Below, piece after piece: positions 22,440-33,967 of a stretch of DNA of 64,000 bases (position 1 is the stretch's first letter; the number at the start of each line of letters is the position of its first letter). The position numbers and the translations under genes are program-made. A model generated the notes under the pieces. That model saw only the letters and a program-made list of their open reading frames with translations. It searched no databases and was not told where the DNA came from. Origin of the DNA: Prostheceraeus crozeri (Eukaryota; Platyhelminthes; Polycladida; Euryleptidae); NCBI GenBank assembly GCA_907163375.1, contig CAJQUW010007310.1, positions 1-64,000 of the forward strand. Reading direction: 5' to 3'.

Positions 22440-23368
22440 AAGAAAGAATGGTGAGTCCTTTTTTGTCCAAGCTAAGACCTACCTCTCATCGCACAGCACC
22501 GTCCTTCCTTCGTAGCTTGTTCTTCTTAACTTTGATACTTTCCGTCACTATTGAGCTTCCACTGAATTTTCTACAGACTAAGCATTTCCATTACAGAGAT
22601 CTTCATTGAGAATGCTCTGATGCTTTGTGTTGAAAATAAGACAACGACACATTTTCCTGTCACCAGTAGCAGACAACTAAAACAAAAGCTCAGAAACAGC
22701 TGTTTTTAAGAACTCAGATTCGGTTACGGTCATATGCAGAAGAGGAAGTTATTCTACAGCTTGGAACATTATTTGTCCATCTCTAATCCACGCGGAATGC
22801 ATTTAACTCAGCAAAGCCTTCCTATTCACGAATATTTCACATTGCACACCTGTGTGAGAAATGAGTTAAAATTACGGTATTAAAGAGATCATTAATATGA
22901 ATGGTCGGTTCAATAAGGAGAACCTCTTTGCAAACATTAAATTAATCGCTGTAAATTCTGGAATTGAGTTGTAACTACCTCATAGTGACCACCCAAATGA
23001 AAGTCACTTCTCAATCCGCTTTTAGACAGTCTTAAGAACACATGAAGTCATGATTGTCTTTTTAAAATCAGACGCAAGGTTCACGTGGCAAGGTGTGTAA
23101 TAGTGAATTCTCAATGGTGCATTAAACTCTTATGTATGTTTGTAAGGACTAACAAATTCTTGTCTGTCGTGGAACTGTTTTCAGACAAAAATGCGTGCAA
23201 TATTGAGCACAGTCATGCAGGCATGTAAATCACGAAACAATTGATTTGCCATGCCCTTCTTTCTTAGCCTTTCTTTGGTTTGAGATATTGAGTTTACAAG
23301 ACAATGTTGAAAGTTAACGGATATCATTGCATGTCATCATGTTCCATTGAACCAGTTTCACTGCAATT
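22440..23368. other. No gene recognised
   Basis: No supported coding region or repeat end. Confidence 0.4.
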
Positions 23369-23376
23369 GCTTATAG

Positions 23377-24068
23377 CAGTGTTTCATGACCTTAAATTAT
23401 CGCGGACTAAGCGCTCACCTCAAGTGAAATGGATTAAGACTTATTCAAAAAAAATACGGATATGTCACACGCAACGGCGTCTATTCAATCGCTCTGAAAT
23501 GCAATTTTGCATTTCTGTCTTCAACTCAGTTTCTACAGACGATGTCCTGTATGTCCTGCATAAATAATGATCGCGAGTCAGATGTTACTAGTCATTACGA
23601 AGCACACAGCAAAACAATACTATTTATGTAGCCTATACACAAATAGCAGCATACCATACAGTAGCACGTCAACTGCGCGAGGCAATAGGAATAACGCATT
23701 CCTTAAGCAACCGTAAAAAATCGATGAACACAGTGAGTCACCCTAGTGGTGGACAACTGATGAAGACTGAATCGTACGCTCGTAATTTCCAGTAAAGTAG
23801 CGCTATCATTGACACGCATAGCAGTGTCAGCGTAGCCTCATATGGAGACACATGATCTGTGCTAATTACATTGAAGTAATACTTCGTCGACTCTGAGACA
23901 GCGTCACTGCAATAATAAACCGTGGAAAACGTCTTTGGACCAAATCCGCTATTGATTAAGCGTTTTATATAAAAAACGATCTTTAGTTCACATTAACTTT
24001 GCGGACTAAGCTGACCTGTCCCGCGGACGAATTTCAGTCCTGTCCTTTAGTCCGGTTGAGAAACACTG
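23377..24068. mobile_element. hAT-like non-autonomous element
   Basis: A 692-bp unit with ends CAGTGTTTCATGACC and GGTTGAGAAACACTG. It is flanked by perfect 8-bp direct repeats GCTTATAG (23369-23376 and 24069-24076). The CAGTGTTTCTCAACC-type terminus and exact 8-bp duplication are hAT signatures. GCGGACTAAG occurs near both ends. No transposase is present. Confidence 0.85.
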
Positions 24069-24119
24069 GCTTATAGCTTCGTAGATCTGAACATCACATG
24101 GTACACCTAAGTAATCCCG

Positions 24120-24175
24120 GGTTGGAACCAGGCAGTGGCCGACCGGTTTTAGCAGCACCGGCCGGCCATGAATTT
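24120..24175. repeat. Fragment related to the 27686-28269 hAT-like element
   Basis: GGGTTGGAACCAGGC and CCGGCCGGCC resemble the GC-rich ends of the element at 27686-28269 (GGGTTGGAACCGGAC). No clear duplication flanks this piece. Confidence 0.35.
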
Positions 24176-24459
24176 CAAAGATACACCACTCAATCTAAAT
24201 CGGATTTATGTCGACCGTTGACGACATGCAATATTGAACAGTTTTTTTAGAATAGCGAGCTTGCGGCAAACTTGGTCTCATTGCGAGAAGTTTCTGTCAC
24301 CAAAAAGTGAAAAAATTGTCAACTTACAGTGTTCATGTCCGGGTCCGTCCTGTTCCAGAACACGGCAACATATTGTGGTAGCCTCATAAATCAAATTACA
24401 TCGATCTGGCCGAGAGCGTGCAAAGACGAATGTCTAGACGATTTCTAATTTTAAACATC

Positions 24460-24713
24460 CTGAATATCGAGAAAGTTTCAAAGAACTAAATCTCTTATCC
24501 TTGACAGCTCGCCGAATTCGCTATCAGCTAATATTCATGTACAAGAGCGTTCATTGTCTGGTTGACATTAATGGTGATGACTTTTTTCATTTCATAACTG
24601 CTTCACGAACTTGTGGCAATCATCTCCGTTTATTCTCAGAATTTAGCCAACACAATTATCGACACAGATTTTTCAGTGTATTCAATCGTGAAGTATTGGA
24701 GCGTGTTGTTTGA
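24460..24713 (+). pseudogene. Non-LTR RT C-terminal relic
   Basis: Open from about 24465 to the stop at 24711. It reads ESFKELNLLSLTARRIRYQL, then IFMYKSVHCLVDING, then HNYRHRFFSVFNREV. This is the C-terminal region found after the thumb in CR1/L2/Jockey-type retrotransposons (LxxRRxxxDLxxxYKxxxG... FFxxR). The final WNxLP block is missing. Confidence 0.6.
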
Positions 24714-26309
24714 TGATGATTTGATCATCAACTCTATTTCTAACAAATAGAATAGTCATTCAAATGTTTTCATAAGACTTGATATTTTGAAACTTCTTAT
24801 CTTATATTTCATGAATGATTTTATTATCTCCCACTACGAATCATGCTAACACAACTTGGGCATCTATTTGGGCTATGTACATTTATTATATCATTATTAT
24901 ATTATTATCATTATTACTAATCTTGAAATTATAAACTTACATGTGTACACGTAGATTCAAGCCCAAGCTCATAAAGTAAAGATTCCAGAATCGTGTATTC
25001 TACCCAGTATGAATTTATATAGAATTGTGCATTCTCTAGCCCACCTATTGTGAGATTATTCCATATCATGAATAGAATATAGATGTCATTGGAGCTAAAG
25101 TGATGCTAAAAATGATGAATTTCAATGCAATCACAGTAATACCAGTAGAGCCTACTACTGGAACATGGAACGCGCAACAGTGTTTGATAAGTTAGAGGCT
25201 TGCGACAAATTGACGCTGTACAGATATACCGCTAAAAGTCTTTGAGCTTTTACTGAAATGAAAAATTGATGACGACATGCAAGGAATATCAACCCCGAAA
25301 ATTCTATGCCCTCAAAAACTCCTTGAAAAAACAGCATATTACAGGTGCAGGAACATTTAAAGATTCTCAAGGAAAAAACTTATTTATAAAGAATCATGAA
25401 CAGATGGAAACTATTCTGCTTGTCGCGTATTCCTTGTTAGAAAGTTTACATGCAATGTCATCACGACACGCTTTGTTCACTCTCTGTCGGAAAACCTTGA
25501 GAGGTAGAAATACAAAAATGCGTCACGATGAACTGAAAAATATTCCCAGCCAGTACAGAACATGTGTCAATTAAGCGAGTGAACTTCAATTGTGATCAAC
25601 AAAATCCTTTGAAGCAAAAGTCGTGTAGAGAGCAATCGAAAGTCTCGAAAAAACAAAATACACCGTATCTCGAGCACATACAGTGAAACATCAAAAAAAG
25701 TTCCGCATTTTTAGAAAATTCAGTACATCGTTCATTTGGGTACATGCACCGATAATTTGAATTATTCATTTTGGAAAAAGCCTAACTGTAGGTGTTGTTT
25801 GATGACTTTTATCGCAGAGCAACATGAGTTTCAGTAAACTTTTAGCCGTTTTGATTGACACTGAAAAGAGGCTGTCTGATGCTCTTTTAGTGTAGGATGT
25901 GATCGAACTTTACTAATCCTTATGTAAATACAACTATTGAATGAAAGCCTACTTTATTGGCTCTCAATGCATCATCTGAAGAAGCACAGTCACAGAATTA
26001 AATTCATCTGCGCGCGCTTCGGTCTCCTAGAAAGGAAGAGTTATATGTAGCCTTAATATCGAAATGCCACATCACAGACAACTTGCTCCTTCTAGAATGG
26101 ATAATCACCAGAGTGCACCAGAGTCAGTGAGAGATGCGTGTGTGTTGTGATATCACTTCGCACACACTAAAAACACACATCGATGCCTAACTTCGATTCA
26201 GCGTATGCACTATACAGTGAGAAATGCCGAGGAGTGGATGTGAAATCATCAAGTGAACTAATTTTAGTACGCCTGCCACTTTTTTTGGTAATGACCGTAA
26301 GGGCCAATA
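24714..26309. other. No gene recognised
   Basis: AT-rich sequence. The 102-codon frame at 25266-25574 has no recognisable signature. No RNA gene or element end seen. Confidence 0.4.
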
Positions 26310-26545
26310 TTGTGGAGAAAACTTGTGCGCAATGATCTGAATTCTTCGAATCTGAGGGAATTTTGGCAATCGAAGCACTTTGCTGGAACTCACATTGATG
26401 CGCAAGCGACGCACGACTTTTCCCTATCTCTGTAAGGTATTAGGAATTCCTTTTTGCCCACTTAATAGGTTCCTCGATGTGCCAGCGATTTCGTATTAAT
26501 CAGACTTCTAGCAAACCGAAGCAGATAAACAAAATATCTAATTCT
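26310..26545 (+). repeat. Fragment of the palindrome-arm repeat
   Basis: This matches 12365-12600 (right arm of the 11.6-12.6 kb palindrome) with moderate divergence, sharing GCGCAATGATCTGAATTCTT and TTTTTGCCCACTTAATA. Single arm only. Confidence 0.75.
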
Positions 26546-27230
26546 GTGTTCGAGATTCTTATTCATCAGCGTGTCAGTACAATATCTTCAGCGTCTCGTA
26601 AAAGTGGAATATTATTCATTCATTAGATCGCATACAATCGTTTGCAAATGCTACTGTATAGTATTTTCTAAGTTTTGCAATTTTTGAGGTTTGATCCCTG
26701 ATAGAAATCATGCATTTGAGTCATGTTTTCAACCAAATGCTCATGAATTTCGCGTTAATTCGTGTTAATTGATGCATAATTGGGTTTTGAATGGATGATC
26801 ACGAGTTGTAACAGCGCAAAGCATGAGAATTGTACTTGAATTATATAAAACATTTCCTCACAACCTGCGCATTGAAAACGTTTTCTTCCAACTTTAATAA
26901 TTAACAAAAACATTTCATTCAATACTGCGATGCTGCGACCACAAAATAAAGCTGAACGAGAAAATGGATTGCGATGCCAAACTGCTGAATGTGCTGAAAA
27001 GTTAGAGAGCAGAAAGAGATTAATTAAAATGGTTTGTGCATTGAATACTTCCAAAATATGCGCAAATGAAAATTAGATGATTTTCTTCCGAAAGCAATTT
27101 CCAATTTATCTGTGAAATGTTTTTCTACATTTTTCAGTAACTACAAACGTTATTATAAAGAAGAAAGACGATATGCAGATACCCAAAGAATTCAGATATT
27201 CGGAACATTTGCAGAACTGATCGCCTACAT

Positions 27231-28318
27231 CAGTGGTTCCCAAAATTTTCATATTGCTTACCCCAAAATAGAAAATCATGGGAATTTTCATTATTCCACG
27301 TAATGCCCTCACCTATAAATATAAAATTAGCAAGAATTCAATCATACTAAACTTCAATCACGCGTAGAAATATACGAAATTCGTAATTTTATAAGACAAC
27401 AAAATTTAAGTCGGCGTAGATGATGCTCGCCTGTGTGACAAAACAAGCGCAACGAAAATCAGGCTTCAACATCAAACGGGCTCTTTGTTTGCCAATAATC
27501 ATTACTATGGTGGAGAATCCGGATTCGCATAAGTATGTGGTTGAGGTCCAGTTGATGATTGCTAATTAACAGATGATGACAATCCAATGCGGAATGCACA
27601 CAAAGTTAACAGTTCAACTGACCCATGAACAGGAAAGTTATCAAAGTAAAAATGAATTATATTAAATCTCCCATATTGTGCGTACCAGGGTTGGAACCGG
27701 ACGCCGGCCGCAGGTGCTTTTTCAGGCTTTTCTGTCAATTTCTTTCGAAAGCATTCATCGTGACACCTCAATTCACATTTGATGATTGCCCCTCGCTTGC
27801 CAATCCTTCCTTCGTTGCTGCTGAGGTTGTATGCAGATCGCCCCGCGTCCTCATGTTGCCCAATATCGTAGCAACAAATGTCGGTCGCCTCGGAACTAGA
27901 GTTTGTGACCAAGTAAACAACAAGAAATGGCATCCTCTAAACTTTCCTGAGAGTGAATAATTGCGAGCAGGGTCAACATGACACAAGACAATTAAATCCT
28001 TGATGCTATTAAGAAACGTCAAGTCCTGTGATAGCCTAAATTATTATGCTAGTCCTTTATCAAGTCTCACACATCGGAGTTACATTCATTTCATCAAAAA
28101 TGTCATGCGGTTACTTTGGAACATACACGTAATAATACTTATCTACACGCTCATGATCTTCAATGACCATGAAAGCATCAGAATTTTAAATAGGCCGGCC
28201 TCCGACCAGCCAGTTTTAGATATGCCGGCCTCGGACCGGCCGCTAAAAACCCGGCCGGTTCCAACCCTGGTGCGTACCCTTCAAAAGTCCGTGGCGTACC
28301 CTAGGTTGAGAACCCCTG
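27231..28318. mobile_element. hAT-like element (outer of a nested pair)
   Basis: Ends are CAGTGGTTCCCAAAATT and GGTTGAGAACCCCTG. The flanking octamers GCCTACAT (27223-27230) and GCTTACAT (28319-28326) match at 7 of 8. The element is interrupted by a second hAT-like unit at 27686-28269. Frames inside lack hAT transposase motifs. Confidence 0.8.
27686..28269. mobile_element. hAT-like element (inner of a nested pair)
   Basis: A 584-bp unit with ends CAGGGTTGGAACCGG and CCGGTTCCAACCCTG and perfect 8-bp direct repeats GTGCGTAC (27678-27685, 28270-28277). GC-rich GGCCGG blocks lie near both ends. The 111-codon and 123-codon frames overlapping it have no recognisable motif. Confidence 0.85.
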
Positions 28319-28689
28319 GCTTACATGCTGTCATCACTAAACATTTCTATGAGAAGAAATCACAAAATCCTATGCCCATGTCACATGATAGTGATTTGTC
28401 TCATATTCATAAAATAATATAGTCTGTAGAAAATCAGTGCGCACTCCGTTCAATATCATGATTCAAAATATTTGCCTGAACGGACGTCAAACCTCAGAAA
28501 ACACTGCGTTTGAGTAGTGGTTAGGACAAGGGCGTGATAGCCATTCTTATCTTATTACTTAATTGAGGGAGACAGTAAGTGAAGCTGATGATCTTCGTAA
28601 AACTCCTCCATTTACCGATATCATTTTGACAGTTAATTTTGAAAAATTCGTTTTTGTTCTCCTGAAATTCACACTTTTGCTATAAAACA

Positions 28690-30172
28690 TAGACCCCTGC
28701 GCCGATATATTTTTTATCGGCGGCGGCTTTTATCGGCGTACATCTGTTGAGTTCATGAGAAAGCAGTTGGATCTCTCCTTACTATCTAAGTTGCGGCCTA
28801 TTCTTCGCTATTCTTCGCTTAATCGAAAGAACCGATAGTCTAAATCTCATTACTGATCAAAATTAGTACAGAAGAATTCGGTGAATATTCACCATCTGAA
28901 ATGTTGTGATGCATTTAGCATTTTTTTTGATGCATACCAAAGCATTTTTTTGGTATATTTCTGGATTCTCTTTGCATATATTTGTATACTTTTCGTATGT
29001 TATTTCAAATGTGGTATGCTTTACATACTAAAGCCATACCAGAACAATGTTAAAAGAAAGCATCAATCATATCCAAAGTATGTTGATTTAAGGCCTTTTG
29101 TCAATAGAGATCACACTAATGGTACTACTGTTTTGTAAGTAGTGAGATGATGACATTCAACAGTCAAACTTCCAATACTGAATTCGATTTTAATACACGT
29201 AAGTCTAAGGCATTTCGTGACTAATCAATAAATATTCAGCCATCAACAATTATGCATTATGTAATTTTGAAATTAAGCAAGCATATTATCAATCCGAAAT
29301 AAAAAAACACTATAATTCATGAACGCAAAAGTAGTTATGTTTGAGATATATAAGTCAACATGATTGCACAAAAGACATCGTTTGAATGAATTGATGTTAT
29401 TCAACTTGGCTCATAAAGTAGAGCTAACTAAACGTCGCTAGACAAGTTCTAAGAAGTTGCTAGACAAGTAGCAACGGCGTCAATATCGTGGAGCATAAAT
29501 TACACAATAAATCTACTTAAATAACACACTATCAAAAATATATATTCACAACTGGTATCACTGAAAAATGTTATTTGACAGTAGTATGTAATATAGACAT
29601 ATTTTTTGATATGTGACTTAAAGCTGCTCATACGAAAGACATACCAATTTGCATCGGGTCTCGTATATAAAACATACCAACAACTCGTATTTCAGTGTAA
29701 AACAGCCAATCACAGATAGAATAGTTCGTATCGCTACATACCAATCACATACGAAAGTAAGTGAGATGTGGTATGAAAAACATACCAGATCTCTGTAAGC
29801 ATACCATAATCTCGTATCAGATGTTAGTTTCAAATTGTATGTGATTTTGGTATATGTTTGCATGTAATTTTCGTATCCAGCGATTTACAGTGTACATCCT
29901 ACACTTGAATTCTAGCAAAGTGAAAGTGTTATAACTTGACCGATCGATGCCCATACAAGCTTATTCACCGACAGCTTTGTTCCTGTCAGAATGTAGGGTT
30001 ACTCTCTTGGTTATACCCAACCAGAAAGCATTTAGACTTTTCCTCAAGAACAAGCGATATGTTCATAAGTTCCAGTTAGAAATGCAGTGAAGACAAAATA
30101 ATCCACAAATTAAAATCAAAAATGTCTCCGCCGGCGCGACGCAGAAGAAGTGAACGACGGCGCAGGGGTCTA
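28690..30172. mobile_element. DNA transposon-like unit with CATACC/TCGTAT motifs
   Basis: A 1483-bp unit bounded by inverted TAGACCCCTGCGCCG repeats (28690 and 30158-30172). Octamers ATAAAACA (28682-28689) and AAAAAACA (30173-30180) flank it, matching at 7 of 8. A GGCGGCGGC-rich segment follows the left end, and CCGCCGGCGCGACG precedes the right end. Within it, 28930-29050 and 29620-29880 carry many CATACC / GGTATG and TCGTAT / ATACGA hexamers. A right-hand CACTGTAAATCGC-type edge (inverted) at 29880-29893 suggests a second element nested inside. Superfamily uncertain. Confidence 0.5.
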
Positions 30173-30180
30173 AAAAAACA

Positions 30181-31189
30181 TAATCCCCTAGCATTTTGTC
30201 CTGTTGAAATATAATGTCCCGGTTGTAGAAATAAACAACACATGAGTCAGAATTCAATGTCATCGTGGTTGGTTATGAAGAAGATCCATCTTTATGTACA
30301 AAAATATCATATGCTGACTTGAAAGTTGTATCAAAAAATATTGCGATCATGCATTTCAAGCGAACAAAGCATGTACAAACATAGACATATGTAGAGAACA
30401 TACGACTGAAAATATGTGTAGAAACTATAGAATGCCAATTCATGTAATGCAGCTTCACAAATACTCGTTTTGTAGGTGCCCATTTATATATTCCAAGTAA
30501 TAATGGAAAAGACATTCTTCTTTGCTTGGCGTTTGGTCCGTTCTCATTGAAGAGCATACACGGAACTGATTAGCATTACGTCAGGCACAGGTTCTGCAAC
30601 TGTTGAGATCTGGTCTGTAAAAGTCAATGATTTCTGTTCTCCGTCAAATGAATGAAGATTGGATGGATGTAAATTACAAAAAAACCCTTGAAATCTATAT
30701 TTGTGAATTGTTGCAGCCCCTGTGATTATCAACAGTGAAAATCGAGTCTTTCCACATGCGTTTCAGAGATATTCATTCTCCATAATCACCGAAAATCTTT
30801 TTTTCAATCAAGCTCTTTTGCACTGTGTTCTGCACATCAGTAATTTTTATCAGACATGGCAGTTGCAATGATTGACAAATGTGAATATATAGTTCACAAA
30901 AATTGTGACATTTTAACAATAGACAATAAAAGACCTTGATTTTATCGAGAAAGATTAAAGACAAAGGCGTGAAGAAGCCGAAACGTTGTCCTGCTATTTT
31001 CATGCTCAATAGTACCCGTCGTAGAATCTGGTTTCAACTTGCAAAGTCTGCGTTCGTGCTGGAGAACTCGTTTCCGTTTCCAGGACCTACAAGTATGACA
31101 TTTTGTGAAAATGTTTGAAACGCCGAAAAATGATTCGGCCTTATCATAACAGATTCTCTTCTGATAACTGATATTTCAGCTTCCAGATG
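30181..31189. other. No gene recognised
   Basis: Downstream (3') flank of the channel gene on the minus strand, with small frames lacking motifs. A 3' UTR may lie near 31100-31189 but no clear poly(A) signal was fixed. Confidence 0.35.
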
Positions 31190-33835
31190 CTACTGATCGT
31201 CTCGGAAGAACTGTCGTTTATGCTTCAGGGGATCACGGCCAAAATATCTCATTCTTATTATTGATTTTTTAGTCAGTCCTAGATCTGATGCATCGAGATT
31301 TTTTACAGCACCAGAATGTAGATGACTATTCGGTAGATAATACCATTCAGGCCTACGACACACCGTCATCCAAATACCTTCACTCCCCACCTGCTCTACT
31401 CGACTATCATAAACGTGCCCGAACTGTAATTTCGGTAGTTTTCGTTTTATCCACCAGCGCTTGATCGCTTTGATGCACTCGGAGACGCTGATAAACAGAA
31501 AAGCAATTGCAATTCCAGCTGCAAGCATGGCATTTGCACTGGCCATTTCATACCACTTCTTGCCTACGGAGTAGCTTTCGCATTTGCCTGCAAAGCTCCA
31601 AGCAGCCCATAGTTTGAAAATTCGGTTATTTTCCTTTAAGTTCATGATCACTGTATTCACTGCTTCCCCGTGGGGCCAATCATTTCTGTATGCTAATCGA
31701 GCATTCCTGGGCAAGAGAATGTCTGACCCAGCTAGTTTGCTGCAATATTGATCTGCGGCACTGCTTGTAAAGTGGAATTGGCTGATTAAGATGCTTCTCA
31801 CTCTTGTAGGAATCAATACCCGACTGAGGGCTTCAGCTACAGAGCCGACTGTTGCTCTGGTTGGCCACGTATCTTGAGCATACTTGCTCATATTGAATGC
31901 CAAATCAGGAAAGACCTCCGCTATAACATCCATTTCCGGACTGCGCCTTATAGAAAACCATTCCACTTCATTCCTGGCAGCGTAGAGCTGTTGTATTGTT
32001 TTATAGGGGTCTGGTTTGAGAATGGTCTTTGGTAGGACTGCAACTGTGTTGGCCGCATATGAAGCCACCAAAATGATAGCAGCTCCCCAGAGGAGAAAGG
32101 CGAAGATCCTAGCGGAGATCATTCTTGGTTTGATGTCCATTTTACTGATGATAAGAGAATTGAAGACAGTGAAGCAGACTTCTCCGATGGACATCTTCTT
32201 CACAGCTCTGATGATTGGCTTATCCGTTCCATCTTCATTCTTCTCAACTATATCTGCATCATCTTCATTTGCAGGCTCACTGACGTAGCTGGGACTAATT
32301 TGCTCTATCAGATACAAGGACAAGGACAACACCACGAAAGAAATGACCACCAGAATCCAAACAGTGTATTCAAAAGGTTTCAGAAACTGCAACCAATCTA
32401 TAGTTTCAACTGGCGCTGAATCTAACAAGCTGATGCCGTCCTTCAAGACATCGACGGTAAAGGAAAAATTCACACTCCGAAGGCTGGTCTGAAACAAGGG
32501 TACTCCCACCATATCGGCTTTATTGTCAGCCAAAGCTTTCAAAAGACCTTCCCACTCATTAGTTTGAGGATTAAAATACCCGAAGACAGAGTGGTTGAGA
32601 AACACCCATTCTACGTCGAAGTTAGAAAAAGCCTTTATCCTGTTAAATAGATCCACTGTAAATCCAGTGTACTCTCCATCTTTATAAAACACATAGGGTG
32701 GAACAACAGCAGCTGCAACTCTCAGCAATATCTTCTTTAATGAGATTCTTCTGCTATAAATGGTTACACGGCTGCTTGCGTCCAGGTCTGTCCACTGTCC
32801 AATCGTCTCCAATGTGTTGGTTGCTCCGATGGCTGTCGGAGAAACTAGTGGAAATATCAAATTTTCTCTTTGTCCTTTCGAGTTGAACGAAAATATACCG
32901 CTAATTCCATGGTAAGGTGTTGAACGAACCTTTGCAACCAAGTCATCTGTCGTGCCGTTTCCAACACTCTCAATCAATTGTTGAACAATATCCAGACATT
33001 TATCAGCTTTGAATCCATCTATGTTGACATTTTTTCCGTTCGGGTTCCGCAGAGTGACAATTCTTGAATACGTGGCGGCGAATTTGAGGAGAATAACATC
33101 TGGGACATGAAATGAGGCGATGACCCATAATTCATTGTTTGATAAATGACCTTTATATAATGCAGCTTCCAAGATGTCTGTAATACGCGGCATACTTTCA
33201 TCACTTGGTACGATGATAAATGCTTCTCTATCAAGTTGACTTTTAATAGCTGCCATTTCACTCAAGAGGTATTCTGATGTCGAGTTAATGCTGTACCACA
33301 CGATTTTCAATTCAATATTAGGTAATAATTTGGTTAGCCTCTCAGTAAAATGAGATTTTTCAACATCAAGAACAAGGTTCAGCAAAGTGACGTGGGGGAA
33401 GAAGGAGATGAAATCTTTCAAGGCGTGGGGAAGAAACATGTCCGTAATATCGACATCAAACATATTTCTCGGGGTTATATAATCACGCTTGAGCTGAGTA
33501 AAATAAGGAATGTTCATCCAGCTGGTTAGAAGGGCCAAGTCATAATTGAACCAGAAAATCACTGCACTCAAATTGTAAGACTGAAATTTGTCGTACGTCG
33601 AAGATGGAAATAGTTGACTCACATTGCTCCCTGTAAATTGGAAATTGATGACTTTGACACTCAAGAAAGGATAGCCAACTGTATTGAATGTTTGATTTGT
33701 TAGATTGTGACAAACCTGTTCTTTATCATCAATAATTCCAACTCGCAATTCTGTAATGTTGACTTGGGAGGAGCAGACGATAAATAATAATGGAAATTCC
33801 AGAAGGACTAACCACGGCCTAAAGGACGCAGCCAT
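31190..33835 (-). CDS. Ionotropic glutamate receptor-like channel (iGluR/IR type)
   Basis: Single-exon membrane channel subunit, about 881 residues from the ATG at 33835. That start (GACATGG context) is preferred to an in-frame ATG at 33967 because it places a hydrophobic signal peptide (LVLLEFPLLFIVCSS) at the N-terminus. An extracellular ligand-binding-protein-like region of about 340 residues follows, then S1 (about 365-465; PPYVFYKDGEYTGFTVDLF). S1 keeps the arginine of the PLxxTxxR motif that holds the amino-acid alpha-carboxylate. M1 is at about 488-512. The pore region reads NSLIISKMDIKPRMISARI, and the M3 gate SYAANTVAV corresponds to SYTANLAAF. S2 lacks the usual G-S/T-T glutamate gamma-carboxyl motif. 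M4 is at about 763-786, followed by a basic tail. The ligand is therefore uncertain: glutamate, another amino acid, or a chemosensory role. Confidence 0.88.
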   Translation of the reverse strand: MAASFRPWLVLLEFPLLFIVCSSQVNITELRVGIIDDKEQVCHNLTNQTFNTVGYPFLSVKVINFQFTGSNVSQLFPSSTYDKFQSYNLSAVIFWFNYDLALLTSWMNIPYFTQLKRDYITPRNMFDVDITDMFLPHALKDFISFFPHVTLLNLVLDVEKSHFTERLTKLLPNIELKIVWYSINSTSEYLLSEMAAIKSQLDREAFIIVPSDESMPRITDILEAALYKGHLSNNELWVIASFHVPDVILLKFAATYSRIVTLRNPNGKNVNIDGFKADKCLDIVQQLIESVGNGTTDDLVAKVRSTPYHGISGIFSFNSKGQRENLIFPLVSPTAIGATNTLETIGQWTDLDASSRVTIYSRRISLKKILLRVAAAVVPPYVFYKDGEYTGFTVDLFNRIKAFSNFDVEWVFLNHSVFGYFNPQTNEWEGLLKALADNKADMVGVPLFQTSLRSVNFSFTVDVLKDGISLLDSAPVETIDWLQFLKPFEYTVWILVVISFVVLSLSLYLIEQISPSYVSEPANEDDADIVEKNEDGTDKPIIRAVKKMSIGEVCFTVFNSLIISKMDIKPRMISARIFAFLLWGAAIILVASYAANTVAVLPKTILKPDPYKTIQQLYAARNEVEWFSIRRSPEMDVIAEVFPDLAFNMSKYAQDTWPTRATVGSVAEALSRVLIPTRVRSILISQFHFTSSAADQYCSKLAGSDILLPRNARLAYRNDWPHGEAVNTVIMNLKENNRIFKLWAAWSFAGKCESYSVGKKWYEMASANAMLAAGIAIAFLFISVSECIKAIKRWWIKRKLPKLQFGHVYDSRVEQVGSEGIWMTVCRRPEWYYLPNSHLHSGAVKNLDASDLGLTKKSIIRMRYFGRDPLKHKRQFFRDDQ

Positions 33836-33967
33836 GTCTGATGAATGACTAAGCCTGAGGTGTGTCGATGCTGTTTTAGAAGTGTGATAAAGAGAAAGAA
33901 GAATGCTTTTTTGTGTAGAGTTATGATGCAACATCATTCTACCAATGACGTCATGAGCGAGAAACAT

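Noticed and set aside
33838-33967. 44-residue N-terminal extension of the channel from the ATG at 33967
   Set aside because: It would bury the signal peptide; the internal ATG at 33835 fits a secreted N-terminus better.
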